A stretch of DNA of 64,000 bases from Paracamarosporium sp. OC-R06-R3 (Eukaryota; Ascomycota; Dothideomycetes; Pleosporales; Didymosphaeriaceae), in the NCBI GenBank assembly GCA_019828545.1, contig JACVRA010000349.1:112233-176232 (forward strand), in the 5' to 3' direction. Positions 11,386 to 23,900 of the stretch are shown here, piece after piece. A model generated the notes under the pieces. The model was not told the DNA's origin, ran no database searches, and was given only the letters and a program-made list of their open reading frames with translations. Position 1 is the first letter of the stretch; each line of letters opens with the position of its first letter. The translations under genes were made by a program, and so were the position numbers.

Positions 11386-11794
11386 ATGACCGTCACCGAC
11401 ACCCTAAAGGAGGCTGTTGGCCTCTCCGGCGGCGAGCCCCAGAGTCAGTCTGCCACGCAATTCCGCCCCGTTGCCCGCCCGTACAGCTACTGACGACCAT
11501 CCTGCAGAGGCCACCCGCGCCGAGATGAGCGCCGCACGCCTGCCGCTTGCCTACCGAGACTCCTGCGCACATCTGCTCATCCCGCTGAACCGGTGTCGCC
11601 AAGACGAATACTACCTGCCCTGGAAGTGCGAGGTACGACGGCCGTAGCTGCGAAGGAAGGGAGAGGAAAGTGTGCTAATCCGGGCCCAGGACGAGCGGCA
11701 TTCGTACGAAAAGTGCCAGTACGAGGAGTTCAAGCTGCGAGTGAAGAAGATGGAGGAATTGCGGGCGGCCAAGAACGGAGAGCGGAGCAACTGA
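11386..11794 (+). CDS. NADH dehydrogenase (complex I) accessory subunit B18 / NDUFB7
   Basis: Three exons: 11386..11443, 11508..11632, 11690..11794; introns 64 bp (GTCAGT..TGCAG) and 57 bp (GTACGA, GCTAAT, CCCAG); 95 aa. The spliced protein has the twin CX9C signature: CAHLLIPLNRC and CEDERHSYEKC, the second pair spanning the last exon junction, followed by the basic helix QYEEFKLRVKKMEELRAAK. Twin-CX9C proteins are imported and oxidised by Mia40 in the intermembrane space; NDUFB7 is a peripheral subunit of the membrane arm of complex I. Individual exons are too short to be seen as one frame. The start follows CCACC directly. It shares a 208-bp promoter region with the divergent MBF subunit. 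Confidence 0.94.
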
Positions 11795-12150
11795 GGAGAC
11801 GAGGGACTGGAGCAAACGATACGAAAGACCAGCATGCCGCTGCATGTATATATCCGCGGCAACATGACCGAATTTCCAAAATTTTCAAGAAACGGACTAC
11901 CTGTTTTCCTTGCATTCTGCTGTGCTATAGCAGGTATTCCCAATTGCTCGTTCTTGTGGGCCTTGCGGCTACGAATGACAGCACGAGAAAACAGCAATTT
12001 GGGCACATTGCAGGTTAAGCTATCTAACCATGTTCTCGCATACAAGCTCCATCTTAAACTCAAGCCTCGAAACGCTAGACTGATACCGAAATGACCCTGA
12101 ACGTCCCTTGCTCCTCACAGTCACCTACGACACTCTAGTAACAAGCCTTC

Positions 12151-14010
12151 TCAAAGTTTCGCTTTCGTTGTTTCCTTTGCTGCTCTCGCCCTCAAATCCT
12201 TTCTGAGGATCTTGCCAGACTGACAATTCATCAGCTATGAAATGCACATATGCCAATTCTACACTTACAGGGTTCTTTGGGATCACGTCAATGAAGACAA
12301 TGCCTCCGTCTAGCCTCTTCGCTCTGGAGACCCGCTCAGCGAGCCACGTCTTGATGGCATCAGCGACTTGAGGTGTGGCTCTGTCGGGCGATTGGGGCAC
12401 AATGTATGCGCGGGGAAGTTCTTCGCCGTCGCTGATTTCGGTCAGTATCGTAACGATTTTAAGACCCATGAGAACTCGTCTTACATCGTCACCCCAATGA
12501 CGGCAGCGTCCTGTACGTCGGAATGGTCTAGTAGGAGCGCCTCAAGCTCCGCAGGGGCTACTTGAAGACCTTTGACCTTGATCAACTCCTACAGATTGTC
12601 AGCTGTTGATGTCCACTCGCCGTGCATGATCCTATGACGTACCTTCTTCCGGTCAACGATGTGCAACTCGCCGTCCTCGTCCGCAAAGCAAATATCGCCC
12701 GTCTTAAGCCACCCATCTGGAGTGAGGGTATCCTTAGTCGCATCAGGTTTTCCCCAGTAGCCTTTCATCACACTCGGCGCCCTGATCCAGACCTCACCAC
12801 GCTCGCCCTGCGCCGCCTCGACCTTGCCTTCGTCATCCAGTACGATCTTCGCCTCGCAGTTCGGCAGAAGCTCACCGACGGAACCGTTGGAGGCCTCCTT
12901 ATCCGGGTTGGAAGTCGTAGCGGCGCAGGTAAGTTCCGTCATACCCCATCCCTGCTTGACATGGACGCTCCTATCGGGCCACAGTTTTTCGAATTCCTCA
13001 GCAATCTCACGACCAAGCGGTGCAGCGCCCGATCCAACTTTCTCTACGGAGCTCAGATCGATCTTCTTCACCGCCGGGTGCTTCGCCATAGCCACAATGA
13101 CTGGCGGAACAAGGGTCAGATCTGTAATCCGGTACTTTTCAATATATTGCAGCATCTCCAAGAAGTCGAACTTCGGCATGACATAGACTGGTATCCGTTG
13201 TTTCATCGCATTGACGCAGAACATAGCTTGCGCCATAGCGTGGTACATAGGCAAGAAGCAAAGGTGTCGAGAGCGCTTTCTCCTCTCCTCGTAGTCTGAC
13301 GCGACTGTAGACATCCACATTTGCTGGCTAGCATTCGCAACGTAGTTCCTGTGCGTAATCATGACTCCCTTGGCCAGACCTGTGGTGCCCGAGCTGTAAT
13401 TGAGAGCGACGACTTGGTCCAGCTCTTCGGGGGTGCGTAGTTCGGGCCAGCGGTATGCGCGTCCTTTTTCCTCGGAGTCTAGGAGATCGGTCCAGTGTCG
13501 GACCTTGCCGCCGAGAACGGGTGAGTCTTTCTCGACCTTGCGGCCCTCGAATGTAGCGACTCCATCGTCGAAGATGAAGACGCTGTCGGCACTCAGACCT
13601 GCTTCTTTGGCGGCTGCAATACCGGTGTCTATGCTGCCTTCAGCGCAAAGAAGGTACTTCGCGCCTGAGTCACGCAATTGATATGCCAGCTCTCTTGCAA
13701 CATAGGTCGGGTTCGCGCCTGTAAAAACTCCACCTGCCATGATAATTCCGATCATCACTGACGGAAAGAAGAGCGTGTTCCCGGAGAAAAGAAGCACACG
13801 CTCGCCAGGCTTGAGCCCGGAGCGTAGCAGCCCAGATGCAAGACGTTGTCCATAAAGGCGGTAGGTGTCTGTAGAAAGCCAGTACTTCTCAGGGTCTTTC
13901 GCAGATAAAAGAGCGGGCGTCTTTGGCAAGTCCGCGGTAGGTGAATCGAAGACGTATGTTGGCAGTGGCACTTGTGGGATGTCAAAAGACCAGCGTGATT
14001 TCAACACCAT
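12151..14010 (-). CDS. 4-coumarate:CoA-ligase-like acyl-CoA synthetase, peroxisomal (PTS1)
   Basis: Four exons on the minus strand: 12643..14010, 12485..12588, 12269..12431, 12151..12219; introns 54, 53 and 49 bp; 567 aa. The ATG at 14010 gives [13 protein letters not shown], the usual start of fungal 4CL-like proteins; the frame stays open further upstream but without an ATG. Adenylation motifs: P-loop [12 protein letters not shown] (205-216), QGWGMTE, GWLKTGD (about 433-439), IVDRKK|ELIKVKG across intron 1, and [10 protein letters not shown] (about 546-555) with the catalytic Lys, created by splicing the last intron. The protein ends KAKL, a PTS1 tripeptide (AKL), so it should be peroxisomal. 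Reaction: ATP-dependent CoA thioester formation on an aromatic or fatty carboxylate; substrate unknown. Confidence 0.93.
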
Positions 14011-16381
14011 TGTGCCGTCTTGTTGTGTCCAGTCACCTGATGAATATCCTCTTGTAGTTCCAAAAACCTCTAGAAGTTCGATTGAAGCCTCAGACTTTGT
14101 GGAAATAATACGTCGAGGGTTTGGGAAATATTCCTTGGAAAATTGACCTAGTGGATCCTTCTGATACGATTCTGTAAACCACAATAGATATGCGTCACAG
14201 TAAGCCGAGGACTAGCTATGTTCAAGGTCTCAGCCTAGGCCAAGATTAGCACTCGCTGTCTTCCGCCAAACTTCGGACTATCCGTACTGGGGCAAAAGAA
14301 TGTAACTATAGTTCAGCCGCTGGCACTGTTCCGCAAGTGACAAAAGGGAGGAGAAGGGAAGATGAAGGAGGCTCGGCGATAAACGAGCTGGTACATATCG
14401 CACGCCGAGGCACTGCATATCTGGCACAACTCATTAAGCGATCCTACGGGTGCGCGTCTTGAACCTCGAACCCGCAACAAGCTCCACAAGCGGCTCGCCA
14501 TGCGGGGGTCGTCTGGGGTACCCGAGTTGTGGACCGAGGCATTCTCCACACTAGGGTTAGCGATTCATCCACGGGAGCTACCACACCGCATAGGACCTGC
14601 GATTTCTAATGTCGAAATCGCAAAAGTCGGTTTGGAATTAGGGATTTCAAGTTCGTCCTTCGCGGACTGTGATCTCTGACGCTGCTATCGTTGTCATGCT
14701 CTTCACTCGCGGAGACGGTAGCGGGAACCGAAGCTCAGCTATGCCGCTGTGGCAGGAGCCGTTTGAGTGATTGATTGGTTCAGAACCATAGCACGGGTTG
14801 GTTAAGTGCGGGACGAGTGTTGTGCTTATTTTCGGCTACACCGGGCCATGGAAAATGGGTTGATGCAAGGTATGTCGTTAGCATCGAGCTGCAAAGTCGG
14901 AAGGTTTGGTGTAACTAGTGCCGTCGGTCGTGCGACACGCAGCCACGTGGTGCAACTCACACGCGGCGATCTTGAAGCAACGAAATGTGAAAGTCGATGC
15001 TCAGTCACTCTAGTAGCTACTAATACGTTAGGATTAGATGCATTGTTTCCCTATCTTCCGAGTATTGCTTCAAAGCTCAAGGTAAAAAGACGCCCCGAAC
15101 CTATCGTCGCTTACCGATATGTCACGCTCTCCGTCATCCCCGTCATCACTTCTTACACTCAACGCCGACATTTCTCCCACTTCCTCCCACACGTCGCCTT
15201 GGTCATGTCTAGCAAGAGACCATAGATGCTCTTCAAAATCTCTGTGACCGCATGTTCAATTTGGCATCGGACTGTCGCGGCGCTTGATACTGGTAACACC
15301 ATCACCAGTATGCTATTGCATCAACCAGTGTCTTGCATCCGGATTTTGATTTGAGACTTACCTCAAGGCTACTCCCACAAGCGCAGCAAGCATCCACAGA
15401 ACCTGCTTCGCTCCCACCTCCCCTGTCTTTTGTCTGAAACCAGCGGTGGTCGCTCGTACTTCACTTCCGTTCATCTTGTTTCCTTCTCAACGTTGATGTT
15501 TGCTTGTAGTGTGGATCTCTATCTTGCAGTTTGAAAGTGTTATTTCCTATTCAATGGTGGACATCGTCAATCTATAAGTGTAAGGTCGCGTGATGTCTCT
15601 GTTTGCTACAGCGACGTGCCGGCAAACAGATGGTTCAAAGCGCCAGGCTTAATGTCATGAGGCCCTCCTTTCTTGTTTGTTGAATTCCTTGCTGCGAGGA
15701 TTCTTCTAAAAATCTTCGTTAGGTGATAGGCGGTTTGCTAAACAGTATTCGTATCATATCCCTTTACAGCAATTATAAACGGGAACCAGTGGGCTTTCTG
15801 ACTTGTAGGGGCTACTTCGTGACGAGTATGTATATGAGCTATGTATCTATTGTGGTTGTCACGATCAATCCTGTTAAATGATGGCGCCACTTAAATAGTC
15901 CCCAGCTTTTATTGGGGGGCGAAGAAAGAGACAGGAAGTTACCCGTTTGTTTCGGTTGCGTAAATTGATCACGACGTCAAAGGAATGATTGTCCTGATAT
16001 GCCGGGACAGCTAATGCAAAGGTGAAAAATACTCGAACATTTCCACGGTCCATATTCAATACAATGCAAAGCTATACTTGGTCAGCTTTGGGCAGGCAAT
16101 TCTGTATGATTGGACTATCATCCTTTGCGGTAATATTAAGGAAGGCGCCAGTATACGTCGAGGGACAAAGCTCACGAAGGAGGCGGTAGCACCCCCACGA
16201 CATTGTAAACTACCGTTATAACCTCCATAACGGGACTATCTCTTCTTAACCGCTTGCCTATTAAAGCAGCCAAATAAGTTACCCCTGCTTTATAGACGTT
16301 TAGGACTGCTAACACGGGGTCCTTGCACATTGCAGTTGACCCATCAACACATTATTCGATATCAACATACGCCCATACGTT
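14011..16381. other. Gene-poor intergenic stretch
   Basis: I see no supportable gene on either strand. Short frames at 14.3-14.5 and 14.8-15.2 kb lack family motifs. From about 15.2 kb the sequence is fairly AT-rich with many stop codons in all frames. It separates the ligase promoter from the accessory island. Confidence 0.5.
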
Positions 16382-17098
16382 ATGGGCCGTGGAAGCTCTC
16401 TACTTAGTGAGTCCTCGGAATTACAGATTATCTCCTCGTTTCCGACCAAGCCTATACGAAAGTGCACTATCACGTCCCTCGTACCTCCTAGAGTACCGAC
16501 ACTCGAACTTCAATTATTGCGGGATGCTGCAGATATAGCTGGGGACAAGGCTCTCCGCAAGCTGGATCGAGAAGCCGATTCTTTTCTCAAAATCTGTACA
16601 TCGCATGAGCTGGGGCTCGCAACCCTGAATAGGCAGCGAAGTCTCGCTCCGTTCTTATCTACGCCCTTACCAGGTATACGCTCTATCCTGTCCGAGACCC
16701 TGGGAACACGGCGGGCGCACGATACAGACTCCAAGCCTAGAGCAATATCGCACGCTCTACCTATACGCGAGCGCAAGGACAGCGCACTCCGATCCTCCTC
16801 GCCGATTCCACCCTGTTTGAAGGTCATGTAGTCTTCGGATGGCTCTTCTTACCACCAGACGCGAACAGAAGAGGGCAAATCTAAACGTGTGCAACAAGTG
16901 TCTAGGAAACGGTATACTTCTTACGAAGAAGAAGAATTTGAACGGGTACAACGTGAGTTCGCAGCAGCCTACAAGAGGAACATCAGCGGTTCTGTGAAAG
17001 TCGGACGACCTAGGTACCGGTAATCTCAATGGGATCCTAGGGAAGTTTATGGGTTCTCAGCGGCGGCAAAGAAACAAATGGATGCCTGTGGATGTTAA
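16382..17098 (+). pseudogene. Unassigned reading frame broken by in-frame stops
   Basis: One frame is open from ATG 16382 to TAG 16829-16831, continues in the same frame for 63 codons to TAA 17021-17023, then 24 codons to TAA 17096-17098. The second segment (..KRVQQVSRKRYTSYEEEEF ERVQREFAAAYKRN..) has biased, protein-like charged composition, and the third (SQWDPREVYGFSAAAKKQM) also looks coding. This is best explained as one decayed coding region; the family is not recognised. A transposon remnant is possible but unproven, as are introns hiding the stops. Confidence 0.3.
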
Positions 17099-17575
17099 AG
17101 CTCAAGGGAGACGGAAGAATGGTAGTGTAGGATTAGTACTACCAAAAGGCCTAACATCTTTCCCTGAGTCGTAAGACGCACGACGTGATGATAGAAAACA
17201 GGTATACTTAGCCATACAAGTATAGTAAAGTGCTAGGCACGTGATCGGCAAGGTCAAGAAGGGACTGTTTTGTTACAGCCTTAGTTTACAATTTCAAGGC
17301 CATAAGTCGGGTCCCTCACGGTAAATGGTGCCGACATTAAGTTCCAACGCCAGTCGAGGCAAATTGCTAACCATGCTTAGCTGACCACGTGATCCTCAGC
17401 TAGCAACTCAGCCTCCTTGCTACTACCCCGCTATTCACCGTGAACTTGATGTATTATTTCAATATACCTAATCACTTCAGATCATAGTCGAACTACTCTT
17501 CTTTATACAACTCAATATTCTACCATCTTCTCTACTGACTTACAGCTTGTGCAGACCAATGTGTTGTCAAAAACT

Positions 17576-19731
17576 ATGACTGCTCTATCGCAACCGACCG
17601 AGACTTTTCCAGAGTACTCACCTCTACCGTTGACTGGGAGCTTCATTAGGCTTCTGGACATCTTGCCAGGTGATCATGAGACAATTCTGGTTTGTAACCT
17701 TCGAGTCGCATCGCTCCGCTCGCAGCTGTCGTACAAGGCTGTATCCTACGCCTGGATTGATGAGAGTGTTAGTCCATCGAGACAAGAAGGGGAATTGATT
17801 ATTTGTGACCAGAAACACATCATAATTCCTAGTAACTTGCACTCCGCCTTACGGACCTTCAGGCCGACTACCTCGATTCTCACACTTTGGGTCGACTTTC
17901 TGTGTATCAATCAGCAAGACATCCAGGAACGAAACCAACAAGTTAAAATGATGAGATCAATCTACTCAAATAGTTTAGAAGTGCTTATATGGCTGGGACC
18001 AAACGTGACCGGTGATTATCTCGGCGACTGTCATGTCGCACATTCGGGGATGGACAATAACTACAAAGTAGTCTGGCACAATGACAGCCGAGATGAGCAC
18101 ATGATACGCTCATATGTCGATCGGTTTGAAAAATACGAATACCTTGGGGAGTCCGTGTTGCCGATCTCTTGGGCAAGAGATGTGTTTGGTGCCTTCATTT
18201 TGTTGAAACAGCTCGCTCAGGGGAAGTTTTTGAAAAATCTTCGATTCTACAAGGCCGTCCTTACCAGTACTGAGCAGATCAGATGGTCTTCTCTAGTACA
18301 GAGAGGCATCGTGGCTATTGTGGACTCCTCTTGGGTATGTCTCCATGCTTCTACATACATCTGAATTGGGGCAGTTTCAGCTCCAAGCTCATCATTGACT
18401 AGTGGCAACGAACTTGGGTCATCCAAGAGACGGTTCTGCCAAGGAAAGCTACAGTTTACTTTGGCCATATTTCAGCTCCTTGGACGATGTTAGCGGAAGG
18501 GGCTGCAACATATGTTCAAGAACTTGCGACCAGTGATTTGAAAGGCAGTAGTCACGACCGCGATCCACTCGCAATTCTTGCCAAGGCCATTTTGGATCTG
18601 GAATCTATCAGAATTGCGAGGATTGAAGAAGTCCGGCCGCCGCTGCTCTCAATGCTTAGGCGTTTCCGCACCAAGAAAAGTTCTGACCCACGCGATAAAG
18701 TGTTTGCTCTCCTGGGACTCGCCAGAGAACATATTCAAGCTTCAATTAAACCCGACTATAGCTTGAGTGAGGACGAAGTAATGCTGCAAACAACAGTTGC
18801 TGCAATTTCTGAAAGTCGCGGGCTCGAACCGCTCGCTGGGCGGGTAGCTGGCCCGGGCTACCTTCATTCGTGGGCGACGAATTGGTATCAACCACCTGCG
18901 GGTGACGAACGAGAACGTCTTGATTGTCTTAATTTTTATGATGCCTCTGACGGCCAGTCTGGCATCGCACGCCTCCATGGGCAAGCACTTCTGGAATTGC
19001 AAGGCTATTGCATTGATGAAGTGGAACATTTAGGCGACGAAGCCCCAGAGGGTGGTTTCGACCGGCTAAGAGGTTTCGTGAATCGATGGGAGATGGGCTG
19101 GGCAAACATTCGGGCCAGGAGCTCCGCTTCGGGTTATAAAGATAAGACGGATGCATTCTGGAGAACCATTACTGCCGACACTCTGTATGTGGAGTCATTT
19201 CACCGCTCATCTTGGTCAGATCAAGATGCCAAATATCGCCGCGCGACGAATCATGGGTCTGCAGCTTTCGCGGCCTGGAAAGAGGATGATTCATACAAGA
19301 GAGCAAGAAAAACCTCCTTCGCCCCGGGGGGAATGATCAAGAGCTACGTGGAACCCGAAGAGCTCACTATACTCAAGAATTGCTTCCATTATGCGTTAAA
19401 AACTGCGTCCGTCTCACGCAAATTCTTCGTTACGAAAAATGGCTTCATTGGCATTGGGCCAGCAAATTTACGATGGGGTGACACAATACACATTGTTCTG
19501 GGAAGCCGTGTACCTTTGATCATGCGTCGCCGTCCACATTCAAGAAAGTGCCTACAGGAGTCTGTACGAAATCTTTTTGACTACCCCGGAGGAGCTCAAA
19601 CCAATGCGGAAGTATGCAACATGCTTCATGATGACATATATTCCCTCGTTGGTGATGCTTATGTGCATGGAGTAATGGATGGTGGGTTCGTTCGCAGTTT
19701 GGGGGGTTTGCGATCGATTTACGTGTTATGA
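17576..19731 (+). CDS. HET-domain (heterokaryon incompatibility) protein
   Basis: Two exons, 17576..18334 and 18403..19731, with a 68-bp intron (GTATGT..TTGACTAG); 695 aa. The N-terminal HET domain shows the family blocks YKAVSYAW (about 53-60), LWVDFLCINQQDIQERNQQV (104-123) and, across the intron, SSWWQRTWVIQETVLPRKA. The rest (about 500 residues) has the usual HET-protein blocks FRTKKSSDPRDKVFALLGLA and IKPDYSLSEDEVMLQT. HET domains trigger cell death on non-self recognition in characterised systems (het-6, tol, het-e partners); here that role is inferred from family only. No second domain is recognised after the HET region. The frame appears intact, unlike its neighbours on both sides. 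A GTG-initiated extension upstream is not used because the ATG fits. Confidence 0.9.
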
Positions 19732-20137
19732 AAGTAGGAAATTAGGCTGAGGTATCACCGAAGTCGAAAGCGGGATATCAGGTAGCAGCGGTAGAAAGTT
19801 CAATTCATTCTTCACTGAAGTTAAATGGAAGCTTCGCCAGAGGAGTAACGTAGGAACGGTTAGTAATATACAGCTAGGATACGCGCGAAGTGGCCAAGGC
19901 GATATATAAGCAGGAGCAGGAGGAGGTGCTTAGACCTAATTTAGGTAGACGGGATCCAAATCTCATTCGTTCGAGGTCATTCACAATGACTCATTTTAGG
20001 AGAGAATAGAAGGTATGTTGAATATCTGTGGCTTGAGAATGGCCACTACTCTTACGCTATGGAAACTCTCCTGTAACCTCTCGATAGAACAGGACCATCT
20101 TCCGAACCAAAAGCTACATACATCTCGAGTCTTATCA
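19732..20137. other. Intergenic between HET gene and CHAT relic
   Basis: No coding frame seen. It contains the HET gene 3' end. Confidence 0.4.
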
Positions 20138-20940
20138 CTACCAGCTCACATTTGCCTTGAACTCTTTGTAATCCGCGTTCGCTTTATTTAACAGCCCGCT
20201 CTCGTGATATGCCAGATCCGCCGGCTTCGTCGCGGGTTTCTTGGTCGCGTTGCCCACATTCTTCGCAACCCCCGACCACGACGACGCATTGACAATCTTG
20301 GTGAAGTCGAGGAGCAGGCCTGATGCACTAGGGTTGCAAAGTTTGGAAGTGCCGTGGCAGGCGAAGTGGACGAGAGAGTAGTGCTGAACGTCTGCCACAA
20401 TGAAGAGCTTTTGTATCCGTCGTGATCAATTGCCATCTTCAAATCGACCGTCGCTCGTCCTATGACGTATTTCCTTTGGTGTAGCAACCCTTGAAATGCT
20501 CGGGCATTCCTTCGAGCGTTGGGTTATGTTCAACGAGGTGTTCGAGACGTTCTGCAGTCTTAGTACCCTCTGCAAACACCTTCTAGCCACCGAGAAAGCA
20601 CGCCAGTGAGAATACGTTCGCGAAGATGACTAGACGGTCCGGATCTGGCGGGAGCTTTTCTATTACTTCCCTCGGGGCTTGGGCACCTGTGCAATATCTG
20701 ATTCGTTTCCCATGGTGCAGAATTGTCGACAGTAAAGTACAGCAAGGCCTCCCTTCAGTCTTAGCATCACACGTATAGTCGAACGATTTGGAAGAAGAAC
20801 CATATTATCCTCGATAGGCCTTATCGCGGTGTGGAGCTGAGTTGAACTCCGAAGAGCTACAGCACAAGATCGAAGAGCCAGTTGAAGCTTGCTGTTTGCT
20901 GCTGCATCTTGAAGTGGGGGCATCTCTATGTGATGGGGTC
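20138..20940 (-). pseudogene. Decayed CHAT-domain (possibly TPR-CHAT) gene fragment
   Basis: On the minus strand one frame reads VADVQHYSLVHFACHGTSK..NPSASGLLLDF (about 20398 to 20300). This matches the CHAT caspase-like core with its catalytic-His motif HFACHG and the following NPS.SGLLL block. It then runs into sequence not typical of the family and stops at 20138. Upstream pieces in other frames (EDNMVLLPNRSTI near 20800, KLPPDPDRLVIFANVFSLACF near 20620) resemble the region between TPR repeats and CHAT in fungal proteins, but are separated by frame shifts and stops. The Cys part of the CHAT dyad is not visible, so the product would not be a working protease. It lies tail-to-tail with the HET gene. 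Confidence 0.45.
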
Positions 20941-23900
20941 GAAAGAGCCGTCCACTTTTTTCTCCGAGCTCATTAAGCCTGTATTGAACCTCTAGGAATC
21001 CCAGGCAACTGATTTCTCCAGTTGGCGTGTGCAGAAATCGAGATCATCCTGTATGCCGTTTTTGAGGTAGCGCTCTAGATGGTTGATTGCATCGGGATGC
21101 ATTGCTTCTCTGATGATCCAGCATACCAAATCCAACAGGATCTGGCCAAAGACTACTTTTTCCCACATGTAGACGGAAATGCGGACTCGGCTGAAGTATG
21201 GGGAAGCGATGTTACACTGTGTGGGGAGTTGTTCAGATATCGCGTTGAACAGTTGATTAATTCAGTAGAAGACGGGATGTTGATAACGGCAAAAATGGAA
21301 ATGATCGATCAGGGACCAGCAAGAGGAAAACACATTCATATACCTAGAAAGTTGTGACAGAAGGAGCTCACGTTATGGCTACACAAGGCAGTGCACCTAT
21401 GAACTCGGTTCGCTTAGGCGAATCTATATTGCGTTTGTGCTAATGCAGGGTTCGAGTGTTTAAGTCATTGCTTTTTCTGGCCAAGTATCTGACGAGCTGC
21501 CATGGTAGAGCGCGTTGAGGTTGCGACAAGGGTGGGCAGCGTTTGTGGCGCATCCAAATCTCCGCCACGATCGCACAAGAAAACAGGAATCCGTCCAATC
21601 CCGCGCACGATATCAGATACAGGGCGATAGGCGCAAAGTTACTTTTCGTGGCTGCGACAATGGAGGTCTGGCCCTCACGATTGCGTCATATAAGCAGCTG
21701 AGAGCTGCAGGGACTACAAGGCCTCAGCTAAAGATCAAGCTGACAATCGTTATGTTACATCGTGGCTGTGCTGTGGTACGCCAAATATATCCATTTCGCT
21801 TCCGTATCTTTTGCGCACCTTCTTTCGTACTCATCCAGCCTACTACGTTGCGCATCGAAGCTGTTCACACGAGCGCTCATGGCTCGAGCATCTAAGTCAG
21901 CAGCTGTACCCTTTACAATTGTACCGTTTGGATTGGCCAAACACCTCTCAAATTAAGCTGTTACGAGCTCAATCAGCGGCGTCTCTGCTGCCCGCCCTGT
22001 AGCCTAGCGCATCTAGAAATCTTATTGACGCTGTTGAACCGAAATATATCGATGTTGTCGTAAGCAGAATGATTATCCCGTATTATTATGTATGATAGAC
22101 TGGTGCTAATATGCATGTGAGGGAGGATTGCTTAGTCAATGGTACACTACATGACTGTAAGTGTAACTGGGCTTACATGCCTCTACTACTCAACATTAAA
22201 GCAGCACCCAGACTTTGCATGCATCCACATAGGCTTTGCAGGTGACATATCTTATCAAATTAGGATGAGGCCGTTCGCATCCACCTCGTATAATTAGCTT
22301 TACCCCTCTCACCAAGTTTTCGCAGGCAGAGCCCATCAGGAGGGGCGATGCGCTACGTCCCCGCCTCGTAGCAAAGTGGCGTCCTCCGCCGACTACATGA
22401 GTGGTGAACGCTTTTCGTGTTGCATCTGTGGTTGCCTGGTCGATGCAAGCAAGGCGTACACCAGTCTCGATATGGGTGGATCAACTCTATCAGACGACCA
22501 GATGCATATATCACTCCAGGATATCACTCACGCGACTGACCGATTTCTACGGGTATGAACGGCCCTGGGGTCGAACGGCCTACCTCAAAACTCTGGCAAG
22601 AGCATCGATCCGAACCCCAGCACGTAGAACATCAACACGGGAGGCCTTAGAACAAAAACCTTGGCAACAGCACACAATACGATGCGCGGATTCAAAACTT
22701 CCATCCAGGTGAGTGGGACGGCAAGCGTCGCCCGCCTCCTGACCGATTAACAGTAACAGCGTCATTCTTTGACACCAACTTCAAATTCAAATACTTCTAC
22801 ACAGACGTTCGTATAAGCCTTGATGCCCCTTCTTTGGCACAGAGGACGAGAGACGTATGTAGTCACCCTTCACTGTTCCTTTACAGCCTTGTTAGCCATA
22901 AAACCATAAGATCATCAGGATCACTATATACCATATACTATATATCTGTTTGCGCAATCCTCCTGTGTCGTATAATGCACCACATAGCGTGGTAACATGG
23001 TGTAGTCCTGTTATTGAATTGGTATCTATTTTAGTCGATAAGGGAGAATCCGATCGCGTTACTACACGCTTCTACCTACGTTGAGGAGCAACAGGTAGGT
23101 GTTTTGATATTTAAAGTGCTGCTGTGTTGAGAAATATTGACTTGTCTCGACGACCTCGACTGCGGACATACTCAAATACAATACGGCATGCACTAACGCA
23201 CGCCGTCAATGACCCCATCAAGCCTTGAATGTGGAAACACTCTAGAAAAACCTTTTTTCTTTCCGAAACATAATCTTTGGTCATGTATTCACTCAGCTCG
23301 ATACCCTTCCCCCACAAGCATCTATTAATACTGCTCGTTACCAACCGCCAAACGTCACGGCAAAAGTAAACGCAGCCTATCACTCCCCACGCAATCTCCG
23401 TGTAACCCTGATCATTCGCAACGAACACCACTAGCCTTGTGACATGCTCACCTAGTCCTTCAAGCCATCACTCTAAGCCCACACGCCTAGCAACACTAAC
23501 ATAGAATTACATGACTACGTACTGCAGATCTAAGTGATCCGACGAACGGATATCTAGTGTTTCGAGGTGTAGCGGTACCTTCGCTCTCTTCTATCGACAG
23601 ACGAATTGCCAGAATTAGACCCGCGCTTCGTTCGTACACGTTCGTTTATATGCCCATGCGCTAAACGTGTGTTGACTTGCCGGGTTCTGAAGTAGTCAAT
23701 AATTTGATGCATAGTCTGAGCGAAACACACCGTACTAAAAACTTTCGTCCAGGTCAGAATATGTGCGGTAAGAGGACAGAGTACAACCTGATCAATACCG
23801 CAGCAAGAGTCGCAGTGAGAATCAGGCACTTCTGATGTTCAAATTCATGATGAGTAGATTCAGAATCTACGTCCATGTGCTACGGTATTTCTTCGACGCT

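Noticed and set aside
14430..14530. tRNA-like T-loop sequence (GGGTTCGAGG on the minus strand)
   Set aside because: No matching acceptor or anticodon stem could be built around it.
21079..21357. 92-codon + frame from a true ATG
   Set aside because: Some protein-like composition, but short, isolated in a decayed region and not recognised; described only as an orphan frame.
22560..22625. GGTCGAACGG and CCGAACCCC, possible tRNA B-box on the minus strand
   Set aside because: No cloverleaf pairing; the stems do not close at tRNA distances.
23111..23829. Minus-strand frames resembling pieces of a protein
   Set aside because: Both lack ATG starts and recognisable motifs; may be relics, but evidence is too thin for a feature.
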